Source: a virus
Reading direction: 5' to 3' (one strand)
IMG/VR virus record: IMGVR_UViG_3300009502_001060
Location: 1-54,155 of that record
Length of the DNA stretch: 54,155 nt
Within the stretch, counting starts at the first letter, position 1; the number at the start of each line of letters is the position of its first letter. Below, piece after piece: positions 6,869-14,548 of this stretch. Under the pieces are notes generated by a model. It was not told the DNA's origin. It did not search any database and saw nothing but the letters and a program-made list of their open reading frames with translations. Both the position numbers and the translations under genes were made by a program.

Positions 6869-9088
6869 CTATTTATCACTCTTCGTCAAAAAGAGTTCGT
6901 TGAGAGTTTTTGCTAAATCCATTATCTCATCAACTCGAATAAATTTCGCATTTTTACCATACATCTTGCGGAACCACACCATAGTCTGGTCATCCTTCGA
7001 TTTTTTTGTAACATTCACTTTCCCCCGTTCATCTTCGATATAATAACTCAAAATCTCTACCCCAAGGCGACGAATCTTGTCCACCTGGGCTTTGGTGTGC
7101 TCGGCCCCAGTCTCACCACTATAAGACAACCCCACCTTCGTATCAGGGGCAACCATATGGAAACAAGGTTCTCCATCAGACAGGTTAAGAAAGTATCGGT
7201 CCTCTTCGTCGGGGGTAATACCCTCGAATAAACTCATAGTAGCCCCGAAGGCCAATCCTTCGGGAGTGCAACCATTTGGAACGAGATATGGGAAAAGTGA
7301 CCTTATTTTGCTAAACTTATCCAACTTGGAATCATATGCTAATACAATATATGGAAGCGTTGCTCCACTCGTAGATTGTGTTGTTCGAAAAGAGACTGTG
7401 ACATGAATATTGCTAATCATGCTTGCCGCTTTGCAGATAGCTACAACGGCGGTCATAGTCTTATACCATTTTAATCCACTCATTGAGCTACTTGCATCCA
7501 CCGTAATGTGTAAATTAGCACCTGCATGTTCTTCAATGAGGATTTTTTGAAAAATGTCTTCGGCATCGAATGCGGCTTCATGAAGCTGACGCTTATTGAT
7601 TTTCCCCCATTTTTTCCGAAGTTCCTTGAATGGGTTGACTTCCATACGTATTTGAAGTTTCCTACCGAGTTTAGTGCCCAACAGGATACCCTTTTTAACT
7701 GCCTCAGCAACATCTTTAGGGGGTTCTGGGGTGTCTTTACCAATCTGCATAGCCCCTGACATCGGAAACATGTCATTGCCCGACAGGACAAGTTCTTTAC
7801 TCATTTTATGTACCACAACGCAATCTACCTTAAAACATGCATTACTCCCCGCCACTACCATAGGCACATCCACTTGAACTATAATAATACCATGCTTCTC
7901 AATCAGGTCCAGGAGTGCCTTTTGATAATCTGTCACCGCTTCCTTAATAATGTCACCTTGCATAAACCTGCGCTGCTTATCCATGAGAGCATCAATCTCT
8001 CGGGCGTTTTTCTTGTCCGCAGGAACGTCGGAAGTTTGATTGACTGCTTTCTCGTTGTCTTTAAGATTTTCGGGGTGAGGGTCTTTACCAGTGATAATAT
8101 TCGAGATTTCCGTTATCATCTCTGTTCCAACATCCTTGAGTTCTTCGTTGTCTCCATCGCTATCTTTTCCGCCCTTGTTATCGGGCATCTTTTCATCCCC
8201 ATTACTAGCTTTGGAGTCCCCATCCCCGAAATCAAAATAGTCACGTGGGTCGGCTAGTCTTTGCTGCGTTTTATATGACTTAGCACCACCGCCACTAGAT
8301 TCAAGCTTCTCTTGCTTATCTATACAATCCAACACAATTTCCGTTGCCTTGAACGCTGTTTCTATACGATCTCTCGTCGTAGTGAGTCGATCTATATGAC
8401 TTATATCAATGAGTTGAGCTATATCTTCAAGCCGAGGCAAGGCAAGAAGATCAGTATTCTCATTCGTGAAATTCGTAATGCGAAAGTCATAGGACTTAAG
8501 ACTAGGATATCGGCAATCATCGCTTAACAATTTTATATCTATCTCTGGCGAATTCCACATTTCTTCGTACATAGCAACGTAGTAGCCGCGATACCCGGGA
8601 GCTTCATTGAAGACATAGGTATCAATATAACGATCTTCAATTACATTCCACATACCATGCATAAATTTTTCCATTGATGAACGCCGTATGTTTTTAGAAT
8701 CGGACAATTTGTATATCTCCCTTGGCACATTTTGATATGCATGTCTAACTACATCAAAATCTGTCAGAAGAGTATGACCCGCCTCATGGAGAGCAAGCCC
8801 AACAATAACGTCGAAATCCCGCTTGGTGTTTATCTTTGCCGAGATGTAAATTTGCTTTCCCGCATAATTAAAACTGTCAGGCACATTACAGAAATAGACA
8901 GGAATAACACGACGAGTAAGAATACGAACAAAATTAGATACCGCAGAACGAATTGATGCCAGCCTTACCATATCAATGCTAAAAACAAGAGATTTGTTCT
9001 TAGGCCCGTCTTCAATAAAGTTAGAATACCTATCGGTATCTAACCAAAAGTCAATCTCAGCAGGAGATATTTTTTTACCCAAATGCAT
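6869..9088 (-). CDS. Metallopeptidase-VWA protein (CobT-like)
   Basis: The 739-residue product has an N-terminal zinc-peptidase signature ALHEAGHTLL (HExxH near residue 101). A central acidic, low-complexity segment follows (GDGDSKASNGDEKMPDNKGG and onward). The C-terminal von Willebrand A domain starts with the MIDAS motif HITVDASSSMSG (DxSxS near 540) and includes NLSDGEP. VWA proteins of this type work with MoxR/CobS-type AAA+ ATPases, one of which lies just upstream. Phage versions are often annotated CobT, although a role in cobalamin synthesis is not shown. I use ATG 9088, which overlaps the stop of the preceding gene as TAATG; the frame extends to 9145 without a better start. Confidence 0.75.
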   Translation of the reverse strand: MHLGKKISPAEIDFWLDTDRYSNFIEDGPKNKSLVFSIDMVRLASIRSAVSNFVRILTRRVIPVYFCNVPDSFNYAGKQIYISAKINTKRDFDVIVGLALHEAGHTLLTDFDVVRHAYQNVPREIYKLSDSKNIRRSSMEKFMHGMWNVIEDRYIDTYVFNEAPGYRGYYVAMYEEMWNSPEIDIKLLSDDCRYPSLKSYDFRITNFTNENTDLLALPRLEDIAQLIDISHIDRLTTTRDRIETAFKATEIVLDCIDKQEKLESSGGGAKSYKTQQRLADPRDYFDFGDGDSKASNGDEKMPDNKGGKDSDGDNEELKDVGTEMITEISNIITGKDPHPENLKDNEKAVNQTSDVPADKKNAREIDALMDKQRRFMQGDIIKEAVTDYQKALLDLIEKHGIIIVQVDVPMVVAGSNACFKVDCVVVHKMSKELVLSGNDMFPMSGAMQIGKDTPEPPKDVAEAVKKGILLGTKLGRKLQIRMEVNPFKELRKKWGKINKRQLHEAAFDAEDIFQKILIEEHAGANLHITVDASSSMSGLKWYKTMTAVVAICKAASMISNIHVTVSFRTTQSTSGATLPYIVLAYDSKLDKFSKIRSLFPYLVPNGCTPEGLAFGATMSLFEGITPDEEDRYFLNLSDGEPCFHMVAPDTKVGLSYSGETGAEHTKAQVDKIRRLGVEILSYYIEDERGKVNVTKKSKDDQTMVWFRKMYGKNAKFIRVDEIMDLAKTLNELFLTKSDK

Positions 9089-9384
9089 TATGCCATCACA
9101 GGTTCTTTGGCGAGGTCGATTCCAAATTCTTGTTGGAAACGACAACGAAGGGCATCTGCTTCCGCAGACATGCCCGCCGACAACAATACAAAATAAGTAT
9201 TATAGAAGTGTGACTTCCGCCTACCTTTTTGATGACATTCTAATATAACAGAAACATTCCTTGGCTGTGTGGAATCAAGTTTCTGCATTGCTTGCTTGGC
9301 AGCGTCAAAAAAAGTATCGTGTCCCTTGGAAACCTTAATTATATACTCTTCAGTCTTACCTAAATATCTGACAATAACCTTCAT
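9088..9384 (-). CDS. Hypothetical protein between AAA+ ATPase and VWA genes
   Basis: The 98-residue protein begins MKVIVRYLGKTEEYIIKVSK, a beta-hairpin pattern, then has a helix (AAKQAMQKLD) and GRRKSHFYNTYFVLL. I do not recognise it. Its ATG overlaps the stop of the GIY-YIG endonuclease (4 bases) and its stop overlaps the VWA start. If the endonuclease is removed it would directly follow the AAA+ ATPase gene, so it may be a third component of the ATPase/VWA system. Confidence 0.6.
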   Translation of the reverse strand: MKVIVRYLGKTEEYIIKVSKGHDTFFDAAKQAMQKLDSTQPRNVSVILECHQKGRRKSHFYNTYFVLLSAGMSAEADALRCRFQQEFGIDLAKEPVMA

Positions 9385-10295
9385 ATTTGTCTTCTGTTCT
9401 GATAATACAATTTCATCCGCTCACTCTGCAATTTCCTATTCTCCGAATTTTGAAAATATGACTTTGTTTTTTCACTTGCAGCATTTCTATTGTCGGGGTT
9501 TTCAAAAAAAGATTTGACTCGCTCGCTATTTTTTTTTCTTGCCTCGGGATCATTCTTATAATATGCCAATAATGAACGTCGCAATCGTTCGCAGGTCTCT
9601 TTACTTCTCTTTTTCCCACGTTGACTAGCAGCTAATTTTTCTTGATGCTCTTTTGTCCTTGGTTTTTTAGGAATCCCGCGCTGGGCCATACTTATTTTTA
9701 GCCTCGTTTCTTCCGGAATTATTCTTCCTCGCATTTTCTCAGACATTACTCTCTTGAAATTTTCTGACTGCTTACATCCAACTCGTTTTATTGCGTTTTC
9801 CAATGTTATTTTTCTCACTTCATCGGGATGTTCTTTCCGCCATTTTATCAATGCTTCCGCCGATTTCTGTCGCCCATCAATTATCTTCTGAGTAATTTTT
9901 TTATTTTTTTGCGATAAAGATGCATTTTTTCGCTGTTCATCTGTCCATTTTCTTCCTCTTAACGAATCACTTCGTTTCCTATTAACGTCGTCACTCGTCA
10001 TCTTCGCACATTTGTCTAAATTATAAAAATAATCCTTTCCATGATGCTCGTCTATCAGTTTTTGTTCTTCCGATAAGCATTCAGATTTTTTCATTTCCTG
10101 ATAAATGGAAAAATCAAAATTATTTTCGCCATACTTATTCCACGCCCTCTGCAAATGAATATTGAAATGCTCATTTCGTGAAAGAAGCCGCTTATGAGTA
10201 TAAAACCTCCAATTTATATCTGTCGAACTTCCAATGTAAAAATGACCATTAACTTTATTGATTATTTTATAAATACCACATACTTTCTGTTTCAT
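9381..10295 (-). CDS. GIY-YIG homing endonuclease with NUMOD3-type repeats
   Basis: The N-terminal 90 residues form a GIY-YIG nuclease: GIYKIINKVNGHFYIGSSTD contains both hallmark tripeptides, with a following Arg (NWRFYTHKR) and a Glu in SEEQKLIDEH. The rest is a chain of Lys/Arg-rich NUMOD3-like DNA-binding segments (RKRSDSLRGRKWTDEQRKNA; MRGRIIPEETRLKISMAQRG; SQRGKKRSKETCERLRRS) and a terminal repeat of about 14 residues (FFENPDNRNAASEKTKSYFQ). It sits between an AAA+ ATPase gene and its putative partners, breaking a conserved cassette, which is typical of free-standing homing genes. It has its own TATTTATA motif and AAGG-type ribosome sites upstream. Confidence 0.85.
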   Translation of the reverse strand: MKQKVCGIYKIINKVNGHFYIGSSTDINWRFYTHKRLLSRNEHFNIHLQRAWNKYGENNFDFSIYQEMKKSECLSEEQKLIDEHHGKDYFYNLDKCAKMTSDDVNRKRSDSLRGRKWTDEQRKNASLSQKNKKITQKIIDGRQKSAEALIKWRKEHPDEVRKITLENAIKRVGCKQSENFKRVMSEKMRGRIIPEETRLKISMAQRGIPKKPRTKEHQEKLAASQRGKKRSKETCERLRRSLLAYYKNDPEARKKNSERVKSFFENPDNRNAASEKTKSYFQNSENRKLQSERMKLYYQNRRQI

Positions 10296-10316
10296 ATACT
10301 ATATGTCCTTTCACCT

Positions 10317-10324
10317 TATAAATA
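10317..10324 (-). promoter_or_regulatory. TATTTATA motif upstream of the GIY-YIG gene
   Basis: In the sense strand of the downstream gene the octamer reads TATTTATA, 21 bases before ATG 10295, and is followed by an AAGG/AAAGGA ribosome-binding stretch. This is one of nine such sites. Confidence 0.4.
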
Positions 10325-10344
10325 TAGGATAGAAACCTCAACCA

Positions 10345-11271
10345 CTAAAACGAAGCCTTCTTTTTATTTTTCAGTGGATCATTTATTGGAGACTTTGCAT
10401 CTGAGGGAATATATCGCTGAATTGATGCTTTTACGAAATTTCTCTCACTGTCAGCCCCACCCTCCTCTGGATATTCGGAATAAATCGCAGCTTCGGCAAT
10501 TTCTTCGAGGTTAAATCCATCCATTACAAGTTCGGCCATTTCTACGAGTGAAGCCGCCGAGATAAATGTAGATATTTTAGCATCTTCCATATTACATTGA
10601 GCAATCAAGTCATCAGAAATAGCAGTCAAAGTTTTCATCAGTTTGATTTCTTCATCAGTCCTTGAAGAGAATAGGATACCGAAAAGATGCTTCAACTCGT
10701 CACCAGACAATGGCGGCATTTCCAATTTAATCGGAAATCTTCTGATTATTGCTTTATCTATGATTTTTGTAGCTGTATAGGCATTTCCTACGTTTGACGT
10801 AGCTATAAAACACACGCCATCTGCCACTTTTATCAATGTACTAACCGAGTCCTCGTCTAGTCTAAGTGTTCGTTGCGTGGGGTCTATCGTGGGCAAAATA
10901 ATGTTTAAATAATCATGTGTTGAACGAGAGAGTTCATCCAGCAATATTATAGTATTCGGCGTTGTAATAGCTTTAACAAACGCAGAAGGATGGAAGACGG
11001 TTCCAATTTCTTTTTTATAGACGGTATTTCCGATTAAAACTGCTCGCGCATCTTGGGAAGACCCACAATTCGTGATAAACAAGTCTCTCTTTAATGCACT
11101 TGCCACACACCTTGCCGCTAAAGTTTTAGCCGTTCCCGATTCTCCTATAAGAAGAATGTTTTTCTGACGCAACACCGCACGCACTAAATATCTCCACTTA
11201 AGGTCTGAGATAATTAATCTTTCGGGTTTCAGAGAAACACAATTTATTAAATTAATTTCTGAATTCCGCAT
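10345..11271 (-). CDS. MoxR/CobS-type AAA+ ATPase
   Basis: From ATG 11271 the protein has 308 residues. It contains Walker A (LLIGESGTAKT), Walker B (TIILLDELSR), sensor 1 (FIATSNVGN) and a sensor-2/arginine-finger region (IDKAIIRRFPIKLEM), in the order of MoxR/CbbQ/CobS ATPases. These remodel or insert metals into partner proteins together with VWA-domain proteins such as the one encoded downstream. The open frame runs 40 codons further upstream, but that extension is translated from the end of the neighbouring TnpB element and has the same sequence as the end of the second copy at 50.2 kb, so it is not native coding sequence. Confidence 0.75.
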   Translation of the reverse strand: MRNSEINLINCVSLKPERLIISDLKWRYLVRAVLRQKNILLIGESGTAKTLAARCVASALKRDLFITNCGSSQDARAVLIGNTVYKKEIGTVFHPSAFVKAITTPNTIILLDELSRSTHDYLNIILPTIDPTQRTLRLDEDSVSTLIKVADGVCFIATSNVGNAYTATKIIDKAIIRRFPIKLEMPPLSGDELKHLFGILFSSRTDEEIKLMKTLTAISDDLIAQCNMEDAKISTFISAASLVEMAELVMDGFNLEEIAEAAIYSEYPEEGGADSERNFVKASIQRYIPSDAKSPINDPLKNKKKASF

Positions 11272-11278
11272 TAATACT

Positions 11279-11307
11279 ATACTATCATACTCCAACTCAC
11301 ATGTCAA
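11279..11307 (-). promoter_or_regulatory. sigma70-like promoter at the border of the TnpB element
   Basis: On the - strand TTGACA (complement of 11302-11307) and TAGTAT (complement of 11279-11284) are 17 bases apart, and ATG 11271 follows directly. Five of six bases of the -35 box lie inside the 89-bp sequence shared with the second TnpB element, so the element end seems to supply the -35 box. The mRNA would be nearly leaderless. Confidence 0.4.
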
Positions 11308-11391
11308 CCTTCTTGTGGCAAGGAATCCCTTTCCTTTAGGTAAGGGAGGAATTGACACCATAAAATAAATAAAAATAATTGACGTTTTCAT
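11303..11391 (+). repeat. 89-bp left-end repeat, copy A
   Basis: Identical to 50211-50299 at 86 of 89 positions; mismatches are at 11355, 11358 and 11384. It includes the hairpin CCCTTTCC-TTTA-GGTAAGGG and the tail GGAGGAATTGAC. Confidence 0.95.
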
Positions 11392-11407
11392 ATTCCTACA
11401 TTATAGT
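11379..11407 (+). promoter_or_regulatory. tnpB promoter
   Basis: TTGACG (11379-11384) and TATAGT (11402-11407) are separated by 17 bases, 22 bases before the GTG start of tnpB. The second element has the equivalent TTGACT-16-CATAGT. The promoter therefore belongs to the element end and not to the phage. Confidence 0.6.
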
Positions 11408-11429
11408 TATATGGTGAAAGATTGAATAA

Positions 11430-12566
11430 GTGAAAATAACAATTAAATGTAAATTATTAGAAACTACTTCACAACATCAACAATTACTTGATGTTATGGA
11501 GAATTTTAATAATGCTTGTAACTGGGTTGCCGAAAAAGCATTCCATTCCAAACTATTTAATAAAATGTTATTGCAGAAATCAGTGTATTACGAATTGAAA
11601 CAGAAATACAATCTCTCATCCCAAATGGCAATCCTCGTAGTAAGAAAAGTTTCTTCATCCTATGCCAATAAAGACCAACGAAATACATTGATAAATTATT
11701 ACAAGTATGGTTCCATAGACTATGACACCAGAAATTTTACCATTAAAAAAGACAACATTGTCTCATTAATGGTTCTGAGTGGTAGAATTAAAATTCCATA
11801 TCAATCTCATAAAAAACTTAGTGATTTGAATTTATGTGGCCAGTGTGAATTAATGTATGATAAAGTAAAAAAACAATTTTATGTTAATTTTGTTTATGAT
11901 GAAATTGAGAATAAACCGATAGAAACTGATAAATTCTTGGGGGTTGATATGGGAATCGTCAATATTGCAGTAACATCGGACGGAGAGATTTATTCAGGAG
12001 ATAAAATTGGAACTTATAGAAAAAAGATTACTTTATTAAAATCAAATTTACAGTCAACAGGAACAAAATCAGCAAGAAAACATTTAGTTAAAATCGGTAA
12101 AAAAGAAAATAGATATAAGAAAGATACAAATCATTGTATAAGTAAGAAGATTGTTGTGAAAGCAAAGGCACTTGAAATGGGAATTAAGTTAGAAGATTTA
12201 CATTTTTATTCCAAGAAAACGGTTAAAAAATTTAACAAGAAATTGCGGGATAATAACGCAAGACTCGGTAAATGGTCTTTCGGACAATTGCGGGAATTTA
12301 TTACTTACAAATCAAAAATAGCAGGAATACCAGTATTATTTGTTAATCCATCATATACTTCTCAAATTTGCAGTAAATGCAATCATTGTGAAGAAGATAA
12401 TAGATTAACACAAGAATTATTTACTTGTAAGAAATGTGGGTATTCTACTAATGCAGATTACAATGCCAGTATAAATATTTCTCGGGCTGCAATCAATCAG
12501 CCTATTGTATGTAAATCTTCTGCTAATAGGGAAGTATTACAAACTCCTGCCTTTAGGCAGGGGTAG
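11430..12566 (+). CDS. tnpB: TnpB, RNA-guided RuvC-type nuclease
   Basis: The 378-residue protein starts at GTG 11430. Its RuvC domain is apparently intact: FLGVDMGIVNIAVTSDG (first Asp, near 170), GIKLEDL (Glu), and NADYNASINI (last Asp). A complete zinc finger (CSKCNHC ... CKKCG) precedes the last motif. TnpB proteins cut DNA guided by an RNA from the element's right end and help maintain the element at its donor site. The stop codon lies next to the right-end hairpin, so the guide-RNA scaffold would overlap the 3' end of the gene, as known for this family. Confidence 0.85.
   Translation: MKITIKCKLLETTSQHQQLLDVMENFNNACNWVAEKAFHSKLFNKMLLQKSVYYELKQKYNLSSQMAILVVRKVSSSYANKDQRNTLINYYKYGSIDYDTRNFTIKKDNIVSLMVLSGRIKIPYQSHKKLSDLNLCGQCELMYDKVKKQFYVNFVYDEIENKPIETDKFLGVDMGIVNIAVTSDGEIYSGDKIGTYRKKITLLKSNLQSTGTKSARKHLVKIGKKENRYKKDTNHCISKKIVVKAKALEMGIKLEDLHFYSKKTVKKFNKKLRDNNARLGKWSFGQLREFITYKSKIAGIPVLFVNPSYTSQICSKCNHCEEDNRLTQELFTCKKCGYSTNADYNASINISRAAINQPIVCKSSANREVLQTPAFRQG
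12544..12563 (+). ncRNA. Right-end hairpin of element A, candidate 3' part of the TnpB guide RNA
   Basis: CTCCTGCC-TTTA-GGCAGGGG forms an 8-bp stem with a four-base loop, followed by TAGTTGAT and then phage sequence. Element B ends with an equivalent hairpin and the same TAGTTGAT. In TnpB systems the guide begins just past the right end, which here would be the bases after 12571. Confidence 0.45.
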
Positions 12567-12572
12567 TTGATC

Positions 12573-12597
12573 AAAAAAGGAGCCAAACGGCTCCTTT
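12573..12597 (-). terminator. Intrinsic terminator for leftward transcription
   Basis: On the - strand AAAGGAGCC and GGCTCCTTT form a 9-bp stem around a 4-base loop, followed by a run of six T. It should stop transcripts of the 12.6-15.4 kb operon before they run antisense through tnpB. Confidence 0.75.
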
Positions 12598-12614
12598 AGG
12601 GGATGGAAACAAAC

Positions 12615-13391
12615 TTATAGCTTGCTAGTGTCTTGTTTTGAAATTGGAATTGACAGCTTAGTGTCGGGCTTACGTTTTCGGAGTTTAACTGGGTCTTTAA
12701 CCTTATGGGAAAGTTGAGACTTAAATTCAGTCGCATCTCTCATTGACCTATTAGGAAGGTCGTCTTCGTCCTTAACTTGTTTTTCAGTATAATTCTTCTG
12801 TTTATTCTTAGTCTCGGAAGGCTTTTCAGTAGTAAGTGGTAATGTCTTAGGCTTATCTTTTTGTGAAAGCCCCTTGTCTACGGATGGAGTTTGGTCTTTT
12901 CGGTTACGATAGGATTTATCGAATGCCTTTTCTACCGCAGTCGGATACTTGTCATCGTTTTTTAAATTAAGTTTGACAAAATCCTTAACCTGCTCCCATG
13001 ATTGACCCGTAATCCAAATGCGATCCTCATTACGTGTCATCATCTCAATAACATAACAATCTTCCCATCGGGGCGAAATACGAATAAACTTTAAATCTCT
13101 CGAATTAACCATCAAATCGTCATGGTCATCCCACATAACTGTAATTTCCTTGTCAATATCCACAGTCACCCGTTTCAAATCGGTCACTAAGGATTCTTTA
13201 CTCATTACATCCCGAGAATTTGGGTCCGACCCAAATGTCTTGGGCTTCTTGATAGAATCAATGCCATTTGCATTCATTTCAGGAACTCTGGCGCAATTAC
13301 CCTCCTTTTTTCTATCTTCTTCTTTCTTTCTGTCTTCTACCTCTTCAAGCAGAACACGGCGAATTATATTTTGAAATTTGATGGCATTCAT
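12615..13391 (-). CDS. Hypothetical charged protein, possible virion-associated protein
   Basis: I use ATG 13391 (MNAIKFQNIIRRVLLEEVED); the longer frame would start at TTG. The 258-residue product has a short amphipathic N-terminal helix, a folded-looking centre (EITVMWDDHDDLMVNSRDLK, WEDCYVIEMMTR, WITGQSWEQVKDFVKLNL) and a long Lys/Asp/Thr-rich disordered tail. The N-terminal helix resembles those of other proteins encoded in the structural part of the window. A TATTTATA motif lies five bases before the ATG, and the gene is followed by a terminator. Function unknown. Confidence 0.55.
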   Translation of the reverse strand: MNAIKFQNIIRRVLLEEVEDRKKEEDRKKEGNCARVPEMNANGIDSIKKPKTFGSDPNSRDVMSKESLVTDLKRVTVDIDKEITVMWDDHDDLMVNSRDLKFIRISPRWEDCYVIEMMTRNEDRIWITGQSWEQVKDFVKLNLKNDDKYPTAVEKAFDKSYRNRKDQTPSVDKGLSQKDKPKTLPLTTEKPSETKNKQKNYTEKQVKDEDDLPNRSMRDATEFKSQLSHKVKDPVKLRKRKPDTKLSIPISKQDTSKL

Positions 13392-13396
13392 TACTC

Positions 13397-13404
13397 TATA
13401 AATA
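13397..13404 (-). promoter_or_regulatory. TATTTATA motif
   Basis: Sense-strand octamer TATTTATA (preceded by CA) five bases before ATG 13391; no clear Shine-Dalgarno sequence is present between them. Confidence 0.4.
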
Positions 13405-13429
13405 TGAAAAATAAGGTAAAAAAGCAATA

Positions 13430-13912
13430 TTACTTCACTGGCTGACTTATTGTTGCTGAAGATTGCTTTCTATCGGCAGCGTCCACGAAACTATGCATCA
13501 ATGCAGCAAATGACAGGATAATACCTATCATGGCCACAATCATAGTAAATGCTACAGATTTCTCACTGGCCTTGCCTGCCAGTTCAGCTTTACTTTCTCT
13601 CAACTCACGAATGTCCTTGTCAACGGCCCTGGTATAGATTTCGTGCTCTGAACGTGGAAAGAAAGTGCTAGCTTGATCCCTAAGTTGCATTCTAAACTCG
13701 TTCATAAGGTCAAGTCGGGCAGATAATGTTCTGGAAGCAAGCTCAACTGCCTTTTCATTGGCCATTATTTTTGTTTCAAATAGGCCTGTTAAGCCAGTGA
13801 ATTTGGTATCCACATAATCTCGCATAGAAATATCTGGAATTAGCATAGCATATTCCTTCCGATTAATTTCATTTCCATCAGAATTAATGTATTTGCCGTT
13901 ACAGTTATTCAT
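13430..13912 (-). CDS. Coiled-coil protein with C-terminal membrane helix (paralog 1)
   Basis: The 160-residue protein shares its whole C-terminal half with the gene upstream: MNEFRMQLRDQ, then EHEIYTRAVDKDIRELRESK, then a membrane helix (FTMIVAMIGIILSFAALM), then SFVDAADRKQSSATISQPVK. The coiled coil would lie on one side of the membrane and a short charged tail on the other. GAGG lies upstream of the ATG. Such proteins occur in phages without known function. A role in lysis control or membrane signalling is speculation from its position beside a PAS-domain gene. Confidence 0.65.
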   Translation of the reverse strand: MNNCNGKYINSDGNEINRKEYAMLIPDISMRDYVDTKFTGLTGLFETKIMANEKAVELASRTLSARLDLMNEFRMQLRDQASTFFPRSEHEIYTRAVDKDIRELRESKAELAGKASEKSVAFTMIVAMIGIILSFAALMHSFVDAADRKQSSATISQPVK

Positions 13913-13927
13913 ATTTATTTTCCTCGT

Positions 13928-14548
13928 TTATTTTATTGGTTGAACTATTGATGCTGAAGATTGCTTTCTATCCGCAGCATCCACGAAAGTGTGTAGTAAA
14001 GAAGCAAATGATAAAACTATACCTATTATAGCCACAACCATCGTAAACACTACCGACCTCTCACTAGCTTTTCCTTCGAGAGTCGCTTTACTTTCTCGTA
14101 ACATCCTTAAATCTTTTTCGACCGACTGCACATAAAGTTCATGTTCTGGTTTGGTAAAATAATTCTTGGTCTGGTCTTTTAATGATTCTCGAAATTCGTT
14201 CATTGTTTCCAATCGTTTATCCAACGAATGATTGCTGGACACGAAAGATTTTTCTAATGATTCAATTTTTTCTTTTAATAATACCAACAGACCAGCATCA
14301 ACATTTAATCGGTCAATAATATTCTGATTATCAATATTAGATTTTATTACAGTAGAATAATTTCCCTGTTCCTTGTCAATTCTAGACAATATTTTTGCAA
14401 TATCTGCTATTTGACTAGATAAAAACTCAAGTTGTTTTAACACTAGCATTTTATATTCTCCCCATCCATTATTAGAATTCGTTACCTTTTCAGGTAATGA
14501 CAAAAATGAAGGTGGTTGATCAACCTTAATATCTATTTTATTTTCCAC
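13928..14548 (-). CDS. Coiled-coil protein with C-terminal membrane helix (paralog 2)
   Basis: The 206-residue paralog of the previous gene starts at GTG 14548, with GAGGAT five bases upstream, and overlaps the PAS-protein stop by 11 bases. Its N-terminal half is different and longer: a Pro-rich start, then heptads such as LEFLSSQIADIAKILSRIDK. The C-terminal half has MNEFRESLKDQ, EHELYVQSVEKDLRMLRESK, a membrane helix (VFTMVVAIIGIVLSFASLLH) and FVDAADRKQSSASIVQPIK. Tandem duplication followed by divergence of the N-terminus is evident. Confidence 0.65.
   Translation of the reverse strand: MENKIDIKVDQPPSFLSLPEKVTNSNNGWGEYKMLVLKQLEFLSSQIADIAKILSRIDKEQGNYSTVIKSNIDNQNIIDRLNVDAGLLVLLKEKIESLEKSFVSSNHSLDKRLETMNEFRESLKDQTKNYFTKPEHELYVQSVEKDLRMLRESKATLEGKASERSVVFTMVVAIIGIVLSFASLLHTFVDAADRKQSSASIVQPIK

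Larger units (their letters stand above)
11303..12571 (+). mobile_element. TnpB-only IS200/IS605-type element A
   Basis: The proposed left end is the 89-bp segment 11303-11391, present again at 50211-50299 with three mismatches. It contains a hairpin with a TTTA loop (11327-11346) and ends in a promoter. The right end is a similar hairpin (12544-12563) followed by TAGTTGAT, the same tip as in element B. There is no tnpA (Y1 transposase) gene, so the element depends on another source of transposase or moves only by recombination. Exact termini are inferred, not proven. Confidence 0.65.

Noticed and set aside
9089-9145. 19-codon upstream extension of the metallopeptidase-VWA gene
   Set aside because: It lies inside the preceding gene; the TAATG overlap at 9088 is the better start.
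11272-11391. 40-codon N-terminal extension of the AAA+ ATPase
   Set aside because: It is translated from the TnpB element end and is the same peptide as an unrelated frame at 50.2 kb; ATG 11271 gives the family-like start.
11430-12566. Cas12-type CRISPR effector
   Set aside because: The size (378 aa), RuvC/zinc-finger layout and element ends fit TnpB; no repeats or cas genes are nearby.
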